From Gallionellales bacterium 39-52-133 (GTDB taxonomy: Bacteria; Pseudomonadota; Gammaproteobacteria; Burkholderiales; Gallionellaceae), in the NCBI GenBank assembly GCA_002278935.1, contig NCJL01000002.1, positions 124,001 to 188,000 on the forward strand: 64,000 bases of DNA, read 5' to 3'. The translations under genes and the position numbers were made by a program. Shown one piece after another: positions 53,401 to 61,471 of this stretch. Position 1 is the first letter of the stretch. Each line of letters starts with the position of its first letter. Under the pieces are notes generated by a model. That model was not told the origin of the DNA. It worked only from the letters and a program-made list of their open reading frames with translations, and made no database searches.

Positions 53401-54035
53401 CCGCGTTATGTTTCGCGACGGGCAGTGCTGACGTGACGGTGCCGATGAAGCTCTCGCGCAACGTTGCGCCGGATGGTGCTTATGGCGCAGTTGATATCGG
53501 TATTGCACCTGCTGAGGCTGACGGTGCAAGAGTTGAAGGGGCGGGTGCTGCGGCAGGGCTGTGTAACAACCCCCTTGTGGCTGATTGCTACGATCTCGAT
53601 AGTGATGCCACGGCGGGTAATGATCGCGCATTATTGACGACTACCGAGTTACGTTATGGCCGCATGAAAGTAAGCAATGCATATGGCTCCGAACTGCTGC
53701 CTCTGCAGCTAAGCGCAACGGCACAGTATTACACCGCTGGTGGCTGGCTCACCAGCACCACGGATAATCTCACCAATCTGACGCTGGCAGGAACATACAA
53801 TCTGATTAAAGATGCCAGCATCAGCGGCACAACTACGGCAAGCAAAACGCCAGCTACGGGTTTAAACGCTGGCAAGCTGACCATTAATTTAACCAGGCCT
53901 ACGGGCGCCGCGACCGGCATTGCAACCATCACCCCGGTGGCACCGGCATATTTGCCTGTAATTGAGGGTAGGGCTACCTTTGGTGTGTATAAAGGCAGCA
54001 ATGATGTATTCATCTACCAGCGTGAATCCTACTGA
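50484..54035 (+). CDS. mshQ: MshQ-like surface protein (DUF6701)
   Basis: 1183 residues with a signal peptide (GALLLSLLWSGGAQA). The N-terminal part (about 25-210) has a G8-like beta-helix start (AGDWNVIARWSCGRIPLATD), followed by beta-rich, cysteine-containing domains, and the C-terminal half is DUF6701-like, ending ATFGVYKGSNDVFIYQRESY as MshQ proteins do. It is probably exported and works at the pilus tip or cell surface as an adhesin-like factor. GAGGGGA precedes the ATG. It closes the first msh block, with a terminator behind it. Confidence 0.88.
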   Translation: MKNSKIYLGALLLSLLWSGGAQAAVCTSLSAGDWNVIARWSCGRIPLATDTVVIAHNAVRMRNDYTVAGITINAGAVLNDDGNDLTVNGDVVINGQLGNNQGGALRMRTAGASLSGTGTVVDLTIEIDAANITLAAGSTLDFDQNSEIDVGANNAGSLIINGSVTAATQTAGDRVIRVSSGGALTIGTTGVVNAPNSRLELRTNASLLNNGNITVRELRGRSGAPAPVVTQGVNSSLTVSTPSCVAASPCLLNASASGNTVTYNGTSAVILPSAGYWNLAGTIFPGSCPHGVTVLGSDPCPAGGPVSVTRSPSNCVNVGGIGTQAWTNPARAVSSNNSYATRALNDLQVSNYLRCTNYGFAIPAGATIVGISVNVERRASSTNSLRDAAMRLVKDVSGAPAIQATDRSTLTFYPTADTLEAHGGSADLWGDAWAYTDINSTNFGAAFAAQKPGTANGARTVSVDHMPITVTYTMASPLHHIRIEHNGGACSGATAPAEITLKACSDAACTTTYTSANVTGINLSPTGAGYTWSPGNPQSIALASGGINSGITLARNTAGTATLAITGTPSPPPANAYECYNSNTGVSGDCNLVFSTNSFIYTVPDHSAGSRQVLTLRSCKGAFAGETRAVKFWSSYINPATGTLQGNVVAGTGSANCATGYSALGTSSASATTLNLAFGTGTTPQATFSLCYPDVGELKLDTRYDGSAANGDAGVVILGNDTFIAKPGGFTLSNIIRSSDSVANPGAVDASGAIFAKAGEAFTVTVTAQNMLGATTPNYGNETIPESVMLTPALAGGLGLTNNPALSGSFGTFASGVATGVAFMWDEVGIITLTPSVGDASYLGTGNVTGTTSGNVGRFSLGKFGLQNIITDNRADLCQDGVLISDGVTACPAFTYMDEQFDVRFTLAPQSLNDVAVDNYVDSAIAEEDFAKFDPTIFSGLNLAAVDRTTAGGPYYLTARLSNVSMPAVTCATALCFATGSADVTVPMKLSRNVAPDGAYGAVDIGIAPAEADGARVEGAGAAAGLCNNPLVADCYDLDSDATAGNDRALLTTTELRYGRMKVSNAYGSELLPLQLSATAQYYTAGGWLTSTTDNLTNLTLAGTYNLIKDASISGTTTASKTPATGLNAGKLTINLTRPTGAATGIATITPVAPAYLPVIEGRATFGVYKGSNDVFIYQRESY

Positions 54036-54124
54036 AGCTAAGCGCCGCGGTAGCGGTTGTGCAGATACGCGCGTCAGCGCGGAATGCGGGAATTAATAAG
54101 TATCGGGTTTATCATTCGTTCCAG

Positions 54125-54157
54125 AATCCCGCTGCATTAAGTGCAGCGGGATTTTTT
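54125..54157 (+). terminator. Rho-independent terminator after mshQ
   Basis: The stem AATCCCGCTGCA/TGCAGCGGGATT closes a 5-base loop and ends in TTTTTT. It divides the mshE-Q block from the mshI-N block. Confidence 0.93.
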
Positions 54158-54197
54158 ATGGGTTTTTGTTGTAAAAATGTTCTTTGCGGAAATTTGA

Positions 54198-54226
54198 TTG
54201 ACAACAATGGGTTATTAAACTATCTT
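54198..54226 (+). promoter_or_regulatory. Sigma-70 promoter of the mshI operon
   Basis: TTGACA (54198-54203) and TATCTT (54221-54226) have the ideal 17-bp spacing. The expected start near 54233 lies beyond an ATG at 54228 and just before the ATG at 54237, so the mRNA may be leaderless. Confidence 0.65.
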
Positions 54227-54236
54227 CATGTTAATT

Positions 54237-55208
54237 ATGAAAATTCCATTTTTTTCCGGCTTGTTTAAAAAAAGCAGGCGTTCAGGCGCGGGTTTTGTGG
54301 TTGCTATCAGCGGCAATGGTGTGCATTTCGCGCAGGTTAAATACCTTGCCGGCAGGCCGCAGGTGGTGGCTTACGCATACCACCAGGTGGCCGGTGCAAA
54401 ATCTGCAGGAGTAAGTTCTGCCGCGCTGGAAAAAATTCGCAAGGGAATGAAAGTGGGGGATGTGGAATTCTCCACCTTACTTGCGCCCGGCGAATACCAG
54501 CTGTTGCCGGTGGAAGCGCCCAATGTGCCGCAAAACGAGATGAAGTCAGCGGTGCGCTGGAGCATAAAAGATATGCTGAGTTATCACGTGGACGATGCCA
54601 CGCTGGATGTATTTAACATTCCGGCAAACCAGACTTCCGGCGACCGCAAAAAATCCATTTATGTAGTGGCGGCTCCCAATGAGCTGATCAGGAAACGCAG
54701 CGAACTGTTTGAACGTGCGCATATTCATTTGCGCGTGATTGATATACCCGAGATGGCGCAGCGAAATATTGCCGCGCTGTATGAGCAGGATGGCCGTGCG
54801 CTGGCCTTGCTGGCGTTTGACGAGAGCGGCGGCCTGCTGACCTTCACCAGTGGTGGCGAGCTTTATCTGGCGCGCAGAATTGAAATTTCCATCGGCCAGT
54901 TGCAGGACGCGAATGAAGCTTTGCGCCAGCAGTATTTTGACCGCCTTGAGCTGGAAATTCAGCGCTCCATTGATCACTTCGACCGCCAGTATTCGCATCT
55001 GACTGTGCAGCGTTTGCTGGTGTCCGTTCCCGCCAATACGGGGCTGGTGGAGAAGCTGGCCAGGAGCCTTGAACTGAAAGTGGAGCGGCTTGATTTGAGC
55101 GAGGTGATGGATCTGAGCGATGCCCCCGGGCTGACTGGTGATGAGACGCAGGTATATGCGCTGCATGCACTGGGCGCCGCATTGCGGCTGGAAGGAGAGG
55201 CTGCATGA
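54237..55208 (+). CDS. mshI: MSHA biogenesis protein MshI (PilM-like)
   Basis: 323 residues starting MKIPFF. It has the actin-like ATPase fold of PilM/MshI (GAGFVVAISGNGVHFAQVKY; VPQNEMKSAVRWSIKDMLSY; LLAFDESGGLLTFTSGGELYLAR). As a cytoplasmic partner it would bind the N-terminus of the PilN-like protein encoded next, with which it overlaps (ATGA). The start at 54237 is preferred over 54228 because the promoter would begin transcription between them; no Shine-Dalgarno is present. Confidence 0.88.
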   Translation: MKIPFFSGLFKKSRRSGAGFVVAISGNGVHFAQVKYLAGRPQVVAYAYHQVAGAKSAGVSSAALEKIRKGMKVGDVEFSTLLAPGEYQLLPVEAPNVPQNEMKSAVRWSIKDMLSYHVDDATLDVFNIPANQTSGDRKKSIYVVAAPNELIRKRSELFERAHIHLRVIDIPEMAQRNIAALYEQDGRALALLAFDESGGLLTFTSGGELYLARRIEISIGQLQDANEALRQQYFDRLELEIQRSIDHFDRQYSHLTVQRLLVSVPANTGLVEKLARSLELKVERLDLSEVMDLSDAPGLTGDETQVYALHALGAALRLEGEAA

Positions 55209-55864
55209 GTCAGCAGATCAATTTATTTAACGAAGGCGTGCAGAAGCAGGGGCAGGCATTTTCTGTGCGGCAAATGGTTTTGGGATTGGGCGCGGTTTTG
55301 CTCAGTGCGGCGCTGTTTTATGCTTACACCGTTTATCAGCTTGATCAGCTTGCGCTTCAGCTGGATACCGGCAGTAAAAGCCTAGCCGCGGAGCAGGCGA
55401 GGCTTGCAAATTTGTCGGCTGAGTTTGCAAGGCAGCGCGCGGGCCTTACCCTTGATCAGGAATTGAAAAAAGTGGCGGACGAAGCGGCTGCACAGCGCGA
55501 AATTATCAATGCGCTGAAAAGCGGTGTGATCGGCAATACCAGCGGCTATTCAGAATATATGCAGGCCTTTGCGCGGCAAATGGTGAGCGGCTTGTGGCTC
55601 ACAGGGTTCAATATTGATAATGATGCTACGCAAATGAGTATTAGCGGGGCCGCGCTCAGCCCGGAACTGGTGCCCGGCTACATTATGCGTTTGAATAATG
55701 AAAAAGTGATGCGCGGCAAGACTTTTGCGTCATTGCAAATGCAATTGCCCAAGGTCGAAGCGGGCAAACCTGCCACCACACAGTATCTGGAGTTTGTGCT
55801 GCAGTCGGTTGTGGCGGACGAATCGGAAAATACCGGGCCGGAAAATCAGGGGTCGGGAAAATGA
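55205..55864 (+). CDS. PilN-like MSHA biogenesis protein (MshI2)
   Basis: 219 residues. It starts with MSQQINLFNEG, the short PilM-binding motif of PilN-type proteins, followed by a single membrane helix (about 26-46), a coiled coil (about 50-100) and a ferredoxin-like periplasmic end. In other MSHA loci the function is split between MshI and MshI2. It overlaps mshI and mshJ (ATGA each). Confidence 0.85.
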   Translation: MSQQINLFNEGVQKQGQAFSVRQMVLGLGAVLLSAALFYAYTVYQLDQLALQLDTGSKSLAAEQARLANLSAEFARQRAGLTLDQELKKVADEAAAQREIINALKSGVIGNTSGYSEYMQAFARQMVSGLWLTGFNIDNDATQMSISGAALSPELVPGYIMRLNNEKVMRGKTFASLQMQLPKVEAGKPATTQYLEFVLQSVVADESENTGPENQGSGK

Positions 55865-56553
55865 TGAAGCAGGAGTGGGAAAAAATCAGCGCCAAACTGG
55901 AAGCGATGTCGCTGCGCGAGCGTGCGCTTGTGTTTGCGGCTGTTGCTTTTGTACTGCTGTCGCTGATCAATATTCTGTTGCTTGATCCAATGTTTGCAAG
56001 ACAGAAATTATTGCGCAACCAGATAAGCCAGCAGCAGGAGGCGATGAGTCAGGTGCAGATGCAGATTGCAGCACTGCTGCAGGAAAATTCGCCCGGCTCA
56101 ACCTCGCCGCAACGCGTTCAAATCAACCGGCTCAGGCAGGAAATGGCGGAAGGTAGTGCCTATCTGCAAAGCAATCGCGAACGCCTTGTGCTGCCGCAAA
56201 AAATGGCCGAGCACCTTAGGCAATTATTGAATAAAAACAATAGGTTGCAACTTGTATCTTTGCAGACCTTGCAGGTTACCCCGCTGCTGGAGCAAGCGAA
56301 TGCAGGAAGGGCGGGGGCCAGACCTGCCACGACACCGGCGCTGCTACAGGACAAGCAGGTATTCAAGCACGGCGTGCAACTGACGCTGCGCGGCAGTTAT
56401 CTGGATTTGCTGCAATATCTGACTGCGCTTGAAAAATTGCCACAGCAGATGTTCTGGGCCAAAGCGCAATTTAGTGTGGTGGAGTATCCCACGTCGGAAC
56501 TTACGCTGATTTTGTACACCCTGAGTCTTGATAAAGCATGGTTGCAAATCTGA
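55861..56553 (+). CDS. mshJ: MSHA biogenesis protein MshJ (PilO/GspM-like)
   Basis: 230 residues. One N-terminal membrane helix (about 22-42) precedes a coiled coil with many Gln and Leu (about 45-115) and a small alpha-beta domain ending LILYTLSLDKAWLQI, the MshJ mark. It would form the inner-membrane alignment complex with the PilN-like protein. The stop overlaps the mshK start. Confidence 0.86.
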   Translation: MMKQEWEKISAKLEAMSLRERALVFAAVAFVLLSLINILLLDPMFARQKLLRNQISQQQEAMSQVQMQIAALLQENSPGSTSPQRVQINRLRQEMAEGSAYLQSNRERLVLPQKMAEHLRQLLNKNNRLQLVSLQTLQVTPLLEQANAGRAGARPATTPALLQDKQVFKHGVQLTLRGSYLDLLQYLTALEKLPQQMFWAKAQFSVVEYPTSELTLILYTLSLDKAWLQI

Positions 56554-56990
56554 TGAAATATTTCCTTTCAATTGCACTTTCATTATTAAGCGTCGTTTCG
56601 TTTGCAGCGCGGGGGCAGGCATTGTCGGATCCGACCCGCCCTCCTGCCGGTTTTTATGATGCCGCACCTGCTTCGGGCAGGGCGGCATATGCGCCGGTAA
56701 AAGGATTACAGTCCGTGATTATTTCACCGTCGCATTGCGCGGCCATCATAAACGGCAAAACAATTGTGCTGGGTGCAAGATACGGCAGCGAAAGGCTGGT
56801 TGAAATAAGCGAGCGCGGTGTGGTATTGCAGGGTGCCCAAGGACGCAGGGTGCTGACCATGTTTCCCGGTGTGGCGGTGAAGATTACCGAATCTCCGGTG
56901 TCGCAGAAACCACCGGGCAAATGCATGCTGGAACCCATGACACATACAAAAAATCCGCCGCTACAGGACGGACAGAAGGAGATGAAATGA
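56553..56990 (+). CDS. mshK: MSHA biogenesis protein MshK (PilP-like)
   Basis: 145 residues with a signal peptide (ALSLLSVVSFAARGQA) and LSDPTRPPAG right after it, typical of MshK/PilP. The core is a small beta domain (GLQSVIISPSHCAAIINGKTIVLGARYGSERLVEI). It links the inner-membrane complex to the secretin. The start at 56553 is coupled to the mshJ stop; an ATG at 56538 would add five residues. Confidence 0.82.
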   Translation: MKYFLSIALSLLSVVSFAARGQALSDPTRPPAGFYDAAPASGRAAYAPVKGLQSVIISPSHCAAIINGKTIVLGARYGSERLVEISERGVVLQGAQGRRVLTMFPGVAVKITESPVSQKPPGKCMLEPMTHTKNPPLQDGQKEMK

Positions 56991-58663
56991 AGCGAATATT
57001 ATGGATGCTGGCATTGCTTGCACTGTCAGCCTGTTCATCGACCAAGGAACGCGGCAATCCCACGGCAGACTTGATTAACAGCGAAATGGATGCCGTTGCG
57101 GATGAGCGTGCCAGAGGAAGCAAGTCGAGTGCGGTAAACGATGCCTTGCTGCCCCCGTTGGACTTATCACTTCCTGTGGTTGACAGCAAACCGCTGGAGA
57201 CCAAATTTGATTTGTCCGTTAACAATACACCGGCCAGCCAGGTATTTGCCGCTATCGTTTCCGGCACACGTTACAGCATTGTGGTGCCGGCGGATGTAAC
57301 CGGTTTCATTACGCTGCAGCTCAAGGATGTAAGCGTGTTTGAAGCGCTGGAAGCCATACGCGAAGTGTATGGCTACGAGTACAAGGTTGACGGCTCGCGC
57401 ATCTACATTCAGGGTGTCTCGATGCAGACGCGTATTTACCAGGTGAGCTATCTGACCGGGCAGCGCAGCGGTACATCTTCATTGCGCGTGGCTTCCAGCT
57501 CGATTGCGGATTCTTCAGGCGGCAGTCCGGCATCCGGTACAACACCCACGTCAGGCAGTACAAAAACGCTGGACAGCAGCAGGGTCAGCATGACATCCAG
57601 TGCTGATTTCTGGGAGGAACTGAGCCGGTCCCTGATCGCGATTGTCGGCAATGAAAAAGGCCGCAGCGTGGTGATCAGCCCGATGTCCGGCGTGATTGTG
57701 GTGCGCGCAATGCCGGAAGAGCTAAAGAATGTGGCGACGTATCTTAAAGTCTCGCAGATTTCGATTGAGCGTCAGGTGATACTGGAAGCCAAAATAATTG
57801 AAGTGACCCTGACCGACAGTTTGCAGACCGGCGTGAATTGGGCATCGTTCACCGGTAACGGTGACAGCTTCAATTCGGCGGGGGTGATCGGTGCGGACAA
57901 CACGCTCAGGCCTTCCAGCGGAGGTGCCGCATCGGCGTTGAGCGGCAGTGTTATTTCGGGCACGCCGGGCGCAAGTTTGGCCGGGGCAACCGGTAATCCG
58001 GGCAGCCTGTTTGGCATGGCATTCCAGAGCACCAATTTTGCCGCCATGCTGAACTTCCTGGAGTCCCAGGGCAGTGTGCATGTGTTGTCCTCGCCGCGCA
58101 TCGCCACGCTGAATAACCAGAAGGCAGTGCTGAAAGTGGGCACGGATGAGTTTTTCGTCACCGGCATTACGACCACCACCACAGCGGTCGGTACAACATC
58201 GACCACGACACCAACCGTCACGCTGCAGCCGTTCTTTTCGGGAATTTCACTGGATGTGACGCCGCGTATCGATGAAAACAATGACATTATCCTGCATGTG
58301 CATCCGTCGGTAGGACAGGTATCCACGGTAAATAAAGTGTTGAATCTGGGCGCCTCCGCAGGCACCTATACCTTGCCGCTTGCCTCCAGTTCCGTGTCGG
58401 AGACCGACAGTATTGTGCGGGCGCGCGACGGGCAGATTGTGGCGATAGGCGGCTTGATGCGCCAGGCCACGGTTGAGGCGGAGTCGGGTCTGCCGGGCCT
58501 GGCAAAAAGCATCTTCGGACAAACCAGCAAAGTCACCGAAAAACGCGAACTGGTCATCCTGATCAAGCCTACTGTGGTGAACAGCGACAAGGACTGGTCT
58601 ACCGATATTCTGCAAAGTCGCGACCGTATCAGTGGCATGAAAAGAACCAATGCAGACAGGTAG
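56987..58663 (+). CDS. mshL: Secretin MshL, lipoprotein
   Basis: 558 residues with a lipobox (LSAC, Cys16). An N-domain (LKDVSVFEALEAIREVYGYEYKV) and a serine/threonine-rich linker lead into the secretin core (QVILEAKIIEVTLTDSLQTG; SVHVLSSPRIATLNNQKAVLKVG; SSSVSETDSIVRARDGQIVAIGGLM; TEKRELVILIKPTVV). It forms the outer-membrane pore for the pilus. GAAGGAG and an ATGA overlap with mshK fix the start. An insertion rich in glycine and serine (about 300-345) separates core parts, as in other MshL proteins. Confidence 0.93.
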   Translation: MKRILWMLALLALSACSSTKERGNPTADLINSEMDAVADERARGSKSSAVNDALLPPLDLSLPVVDSKPLETKFDLSVNNTPASQVFAAIVSGTRYSIVVPADVTGFITLQLKDVSVFEALEAIREVYGYEYKVDGSRIYIQGVSMQTRIYQVSYLTGQRSGTSSLRVASSSIADSSGGSPASGTTPTSGSTKTLDSSRVSMTSSADFWEELSRSLIAIVGNEKGRSVVISPMSGVIVVRAMPEELKNVATYLKVSQISIERQVILEAKIIEVTLTDSLQTGVNWASFTGNGDSFNSAGVIGADNTLRPSSGGAASALSGSVISGTPGASLAGATGNPGSLFGMAFQSTNFAAMLNFLESQGSVHVLSSPRIATLNNQKAVLKVGTDEFFVTGITTTTTAVGTTSTTTPTVTLQPFFSGISLDVTPRIDENNDIILHVHPSVGQVSTVNKVLNLGASAGTYTLPLASSSVSETDSIVRARDGQIVAIGGLMRQATVEAESGLPGLAKSIFGQTSKVTEKRELVILIKPTVVNSDKDWSTDILQSRDRISGMKRTNADR

Positions 58664-58735
58664 CCAATTGAGCGTAAGCCCGCTGCTGAATATCGCGGAA
58701 GGGTTTGAGATTTTTCGAAAGGTTGCCGCGGCGCC

Positions 58736-59692
58736 ATGTATTTAGCCCATTTCGGTCTGCGCGAGCAGCCCTTTTCACTTACTCCCGACACCAGCTTTTT
58801 CTTCGCCTGCACCGGTTATCAGGAGGCGCTTAATACCCTGCTGGTGGCCGCGCGCAGCGGAGAGGGTTTTATCAAGATCGTGGGCGAGGTGGGCAATGGC
58901 AAGACGATGCTGTGCCGCAAGTTTCTGGCCACGCTTAATGATAGCGAGTCCACCACGGATATAGGCACGCAGAATGAAGCCGTGGCGAGCAGCCGCCTGA
59001 AATCAAAATTTGCCACCGCCTATATTCCCAATCCCTACCTTGAGCCGCGCAGCCTGCTGATGGCACTGGCTGGAGAATTTCGCATCCAGCTTGATCCGCA
59101 TGTAGACCAGAACCTGTTGCTAAGGGGCCTGACCATGGCGCTGCTCAATTTTGCCCGCGAAGGAAAGCGCGTCCTGGTGTGTCTGGACGAGGCGCAGGCA
59201 ATGCCGCTTGAAAGCCTGGAAGTACTGCGTCTGCTGACCAATCTGGAAACAGAAAAACGCAAACTGATGCAGGTTGTGCTGTTTGGCCAGCCGGAGCTGG
59301 ATGAGCGCCTGAAACAGAATTCGGTGCGCCAGTTGCGCCAGCGCATCAGCTTTCAGTATCAGCTTAAAGGTTTGCACCGCGACGAGATTGACCGTTATTT
59401 GCGCCATCGCATGCGGGTTGCAGGATACAGCGGCGAGACACTATTCAGCCGCAGCGCCGTGTGGCGCATGCACAGGGTTACTTCCGGCACGCCGCGGCTG
59501 ATCAACATCATTGCACACAAGGCTTTGATGCTGGCTTACGGTGAAGGACGCCAGCAGGTGCTGGACAGTCATGTAAGGCGTGCAGCCAAAGATACGCCGG
59601 AAGCAAAGCGGGACTGGCTGCCGTGGGTGTTGCTGGGCGCCGGCACCTTGTTGCTGGTCGCATTGATGGTTGCGGGCATCATGCTGTTATGA
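58736..59692 (+). CDS. mshM: MSHA biogenesis ATPase MshM (ExeA-like)
   Basis: 318 residues, an AAA+ protein of the ExeA/GspA family. The start MYLAHFGLREQPFSLTPDTSF, Walker A GEVGNGKT (50-57), a Walker B-like LVCLDEAQAMP and sensor regions are present. A stretch of about 20 residues (DSESTTDIGTQNEAVASSRL) between Walker A and YIPNPYLEPRSLL looks like an insertion relative to the usual family. A C-terminal membrane helix (about 296-318) anchors it. It may help the secretin cross the peptidoglycan. Its stop overlaps mshN (ATGA). Confidence 0.9.
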   Translation: MYLAHFGLREQPFSLTPDTSFFFACTGYQEALNTLLVAARSGEGFIKIVGEVGNGKTMLCRKFLATLNDSESTTDIGTQNEAVASSRLKSKFATAYIPNPYLEPRSLLMALAGEFRIQLDPHVDQNLLLRGLTMALLNFAREGKRVLVCLDEAQAMPLESLEVLRLLTNLETEKRKLMQVVLFGQPELDERLKQNSVRQLRQRISFQYQLKGLHRDEIDRYLRHRMRVAGYSGETLFSRSAVWRMHRVTSGTPRLINIIAHKALMLAYGEGRQQVLDSHVRRAAKDTPEAKRDWLPWVLLGAGTLLLVALMVAGIMLL

Positions 59693-61080
59693 GTCTGATC
59701 AATCAGGTATTGAATGATCTGGAAAAACGCGGGGCCAGCACCAATATCGGTGAAGCCACGATACGTGTTGTGCCACTACGCCGATCTCATGGAACGTTCT
59801 GGCTATTATTGGCCGCAGTATCTGTCTCTGTTCTGGCTGCATCCGCATGGCTGAAATGGGGGACGGATAATCAGCCTGTGGCGCCTCTGCTTGAAATTGT
59901 GGCTTCCCCCGCTGTTGAACCTGAATCTGCAACGATAGAGTTGCAATCTGCCTCTCAGCCTGTTGCCATGGCAAGTGTTTCCGCAGAGACCACAGTGGTT
60001 TCCCTTGCTGCGCCGGCGGTGAGCCTGAAGGATAAGGCTGTGTCCTCAAAGCTGGCTGATTTGCCGGTCAAACCCCTTGCAGCCTTAAAGCCTGTCATCA
60101 CTGCCGTGAGTCCGAATCCCGCAATCAGCAAGGGGACGCCGCAGAAGCTCACGATTACAGGCAATCATTTTGCAGAGGATGCAACCGTAATCTTGCGCAC
60201 TCCAAAAGGCAGGGAATACGCAAAGCGTAAAATTGTGAAGCAAAATTCCGGGCAAATTGTAATCAGTGCCAACTTCCGCAATAGTGCGGGACAATGGAGT
60301 GTGGAAGTGGCCAATGACAGCGATCAAGCATCCGGCCATTTTGCGTTTGAAGTGCAGGCGGCTCCTGTTGTTGCGAGCGTGCCGGCGCAGGAAAATGCTG
60401 CATTGCCGCCAACGCAAAGTATTCAGACTGAAGCAAAACCAGCGCCTGCCGAAACCTCCCGGCTGGTATTGCCGCCTGCGGGCGGTGTAAGCAAGCAAGC
60501 CACGCAAATATCCTTGCAGCAGCAGGCTGAAAATGAATTCCGCAAGGCGTACGCTTTGATGCAACAGGGCCAGTCAACTGACGCAATCAGCGGCTATGAA
60601 ACTGCGCTGCAGCTGGATGCGGGCCATATTCTGGCGCGTCAGACACTGGTGAGGCTGTTGCTGGATCAAAAACGTCATGCCGATGCTGAACGGGTATTGC
60701 AGCAGGGCTTGCAGCATGATCCAAAGCAGCATGCATTTGCCCTGTTGCTGGCACGTATACAGGTCAGTCGTAATGAGCTTGATCAGGCATTGGCCACGAT
60801 GCAGAAATCGCTGCCTTATGCCGGCAAACAGGCGGATTATCAGGCCTTTATTGCCGCCTTGTTGCAGCGCAAGAACAGTCATAAGGAAGCCATTTTCCAT
60901 TTTGAGCATGCATTGCAATTAAATCCAAAATCCGGGGTGTGGCTGATGGGTATGGGCATATCCTTGCGCGCAGAGCAGCGCACGGATGAGGCGCGTAATG
61001 CCTTTAATCGTGCGCTGGAGTCGAATAGTCTGAACGCGGAGTTGCAGTCGTTTGTTAAGCAGCAATTGAAAGAGCTGTAG
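59689..61080 (+). CDS. mshN: MSHA biogenesis protein MshN, TPR protein with TIG-like insert
   Basis: 463 residues. It begins MSLINQVLNDLEKRGA, the MshN mark, followed by a membrane helix (about 37-55) and a low-complexity linker. An Ig-like TIG/IPT segment (about 136-223: ITAVSPNPAISKGTPQKLTI, TGNHFAEDATVILR) comes next, then TPR repeats (about 275-463: ENEFRKAYALMQQGQSTDAI; AEAVLQQGLQ-type; EAIFHFEHALQLNPKSGV). The TIG segment is unusual for MshN. The protein probably scaffolds envelope parts of the pilus machine. It is last in the second block. Confidence 0.85.
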   Translation: MSLINQVLNDLEKRGASTNIGEATIRVVPLRRSHGTFWLLLAAVSVSVLAASAWLKWGTDNQPVAPLLEIVASPAVEPESATIELQSASQPVAMASVSAETTVVSLAAPAVSLKDKAVSSKLADLPVKPLAALKPVITAVSPNPAISKGTPQKLTITGNHFAEDATVILRTPKGREYAKRKIVKQNSGQIVISANFRNSAGQWSVEVANDSDQASGHFAFEVQAAPVVASVPAQENAALPPTQSIQTEAKPAPAETSRLVLPPAGGVSKQATQISLQQQAENEFRKAYALMQQGQSTDAISGYETALQLDAGHILARQTLVRLLLDQKRHADAERVLQQGLQHDPKQHAFALLLARIQVSRNELDQALATMQKSLPYAGKQADYQAFIAALLQRKNSHKEAIFHFEHALQLNPKSGVWLMGMGISLRAEQRTDEARNAFNRALESNSLNAELQSFVKQQLKEL

Positions 61081-61082
61081 TT

Positions 61083-61114
61083 TATGTAATATATTGATTC
61101 TTATTAATATTTCA
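61083..61114 (-). repeat. Weak AT-rich element copy after mshN
   Basis: On the minus strand AAATATTAATAAGAATCAAT then ATATTACATAA resembles the dispersed element at about 19 of 26 positions. It lies right behind the mshN stop in the opposite orientation. Confidence 0.35.
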
Positions 61115-61167
61115 ATTATTGCATGGCTTTAGAGTAATTCCAGTTTGACTTAGAGTGTGCTATTTGT

Positions 61168-61232
61168 AGGTTGCTGCTGAGGTACGAAGCCCAACATGCA
61201 CATTGTTGGGCTTCGTACCTCAGCAGCAACCT
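61168..61232. repeat. 29-bp perfect inverted repeat (REP/MITE-like)
   Basis: Two 29-base arms (61168-61196 and 61204-61232) are exact reverse complements around a 7-base loop TGCACAT. Arm landmarks are GGTTGCTGCTGAGG and TACGAAGCCCAACA. It resembles the family of repeats with GGGCTTCGTACCTCAG seen between genes in many proteobacteria. No T-run follows. It lies 88 bp after mshN in the convergent gap before comF. Confidence 0.85.
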
Positions 61233-61279
61233 GCGTAAATGATAATGGTCGCTTCTATTGCAAACCAGAATACGCAGAT

Positions 61280-61318
61280 AAAAAAATGCCCTTGAAACAC
61301 AGTGTGTTATCAAGGGCA
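61280..61318 (-). terminator. Minus-strand rho-independent terminator, distal to comF
   Basis: TGCCCTTGA..AACACA pairs with TGTGTT.ATCAAGGGCA (about 15 bp, one bulge), with seven Ts after it on the minus strand. It is 154 bp past the comF stop, so either comF has a long 3' region or a separate small RNA ends here. The 61319-61471 stretch has two more small hairpins (CCTAA/TTAGG, CGTGCT/AGCACG) and no ORF. Confidence 0.75.
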
Positions 61319-61471
61319 AAGACCTAACTTATGATTAGGGTACGTGCTCAGGAAGTTAAGCACGAGACAACGATGTTATCTGTTTAGTAAGACGCGTTTT
61401 CCCTTCCCTTTATTCCAAAAAAGAATATAAAAATTTAAACCCAATGGAAAGAAGTGGATTTTTCCATTTCT

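Noticed and set aside
61319-61380. tRNA or tmRNA gene in the comF downstream gap
   Set aside because: The small hairpins do not give a cloverleaf or an acceptor stem with CCA context.
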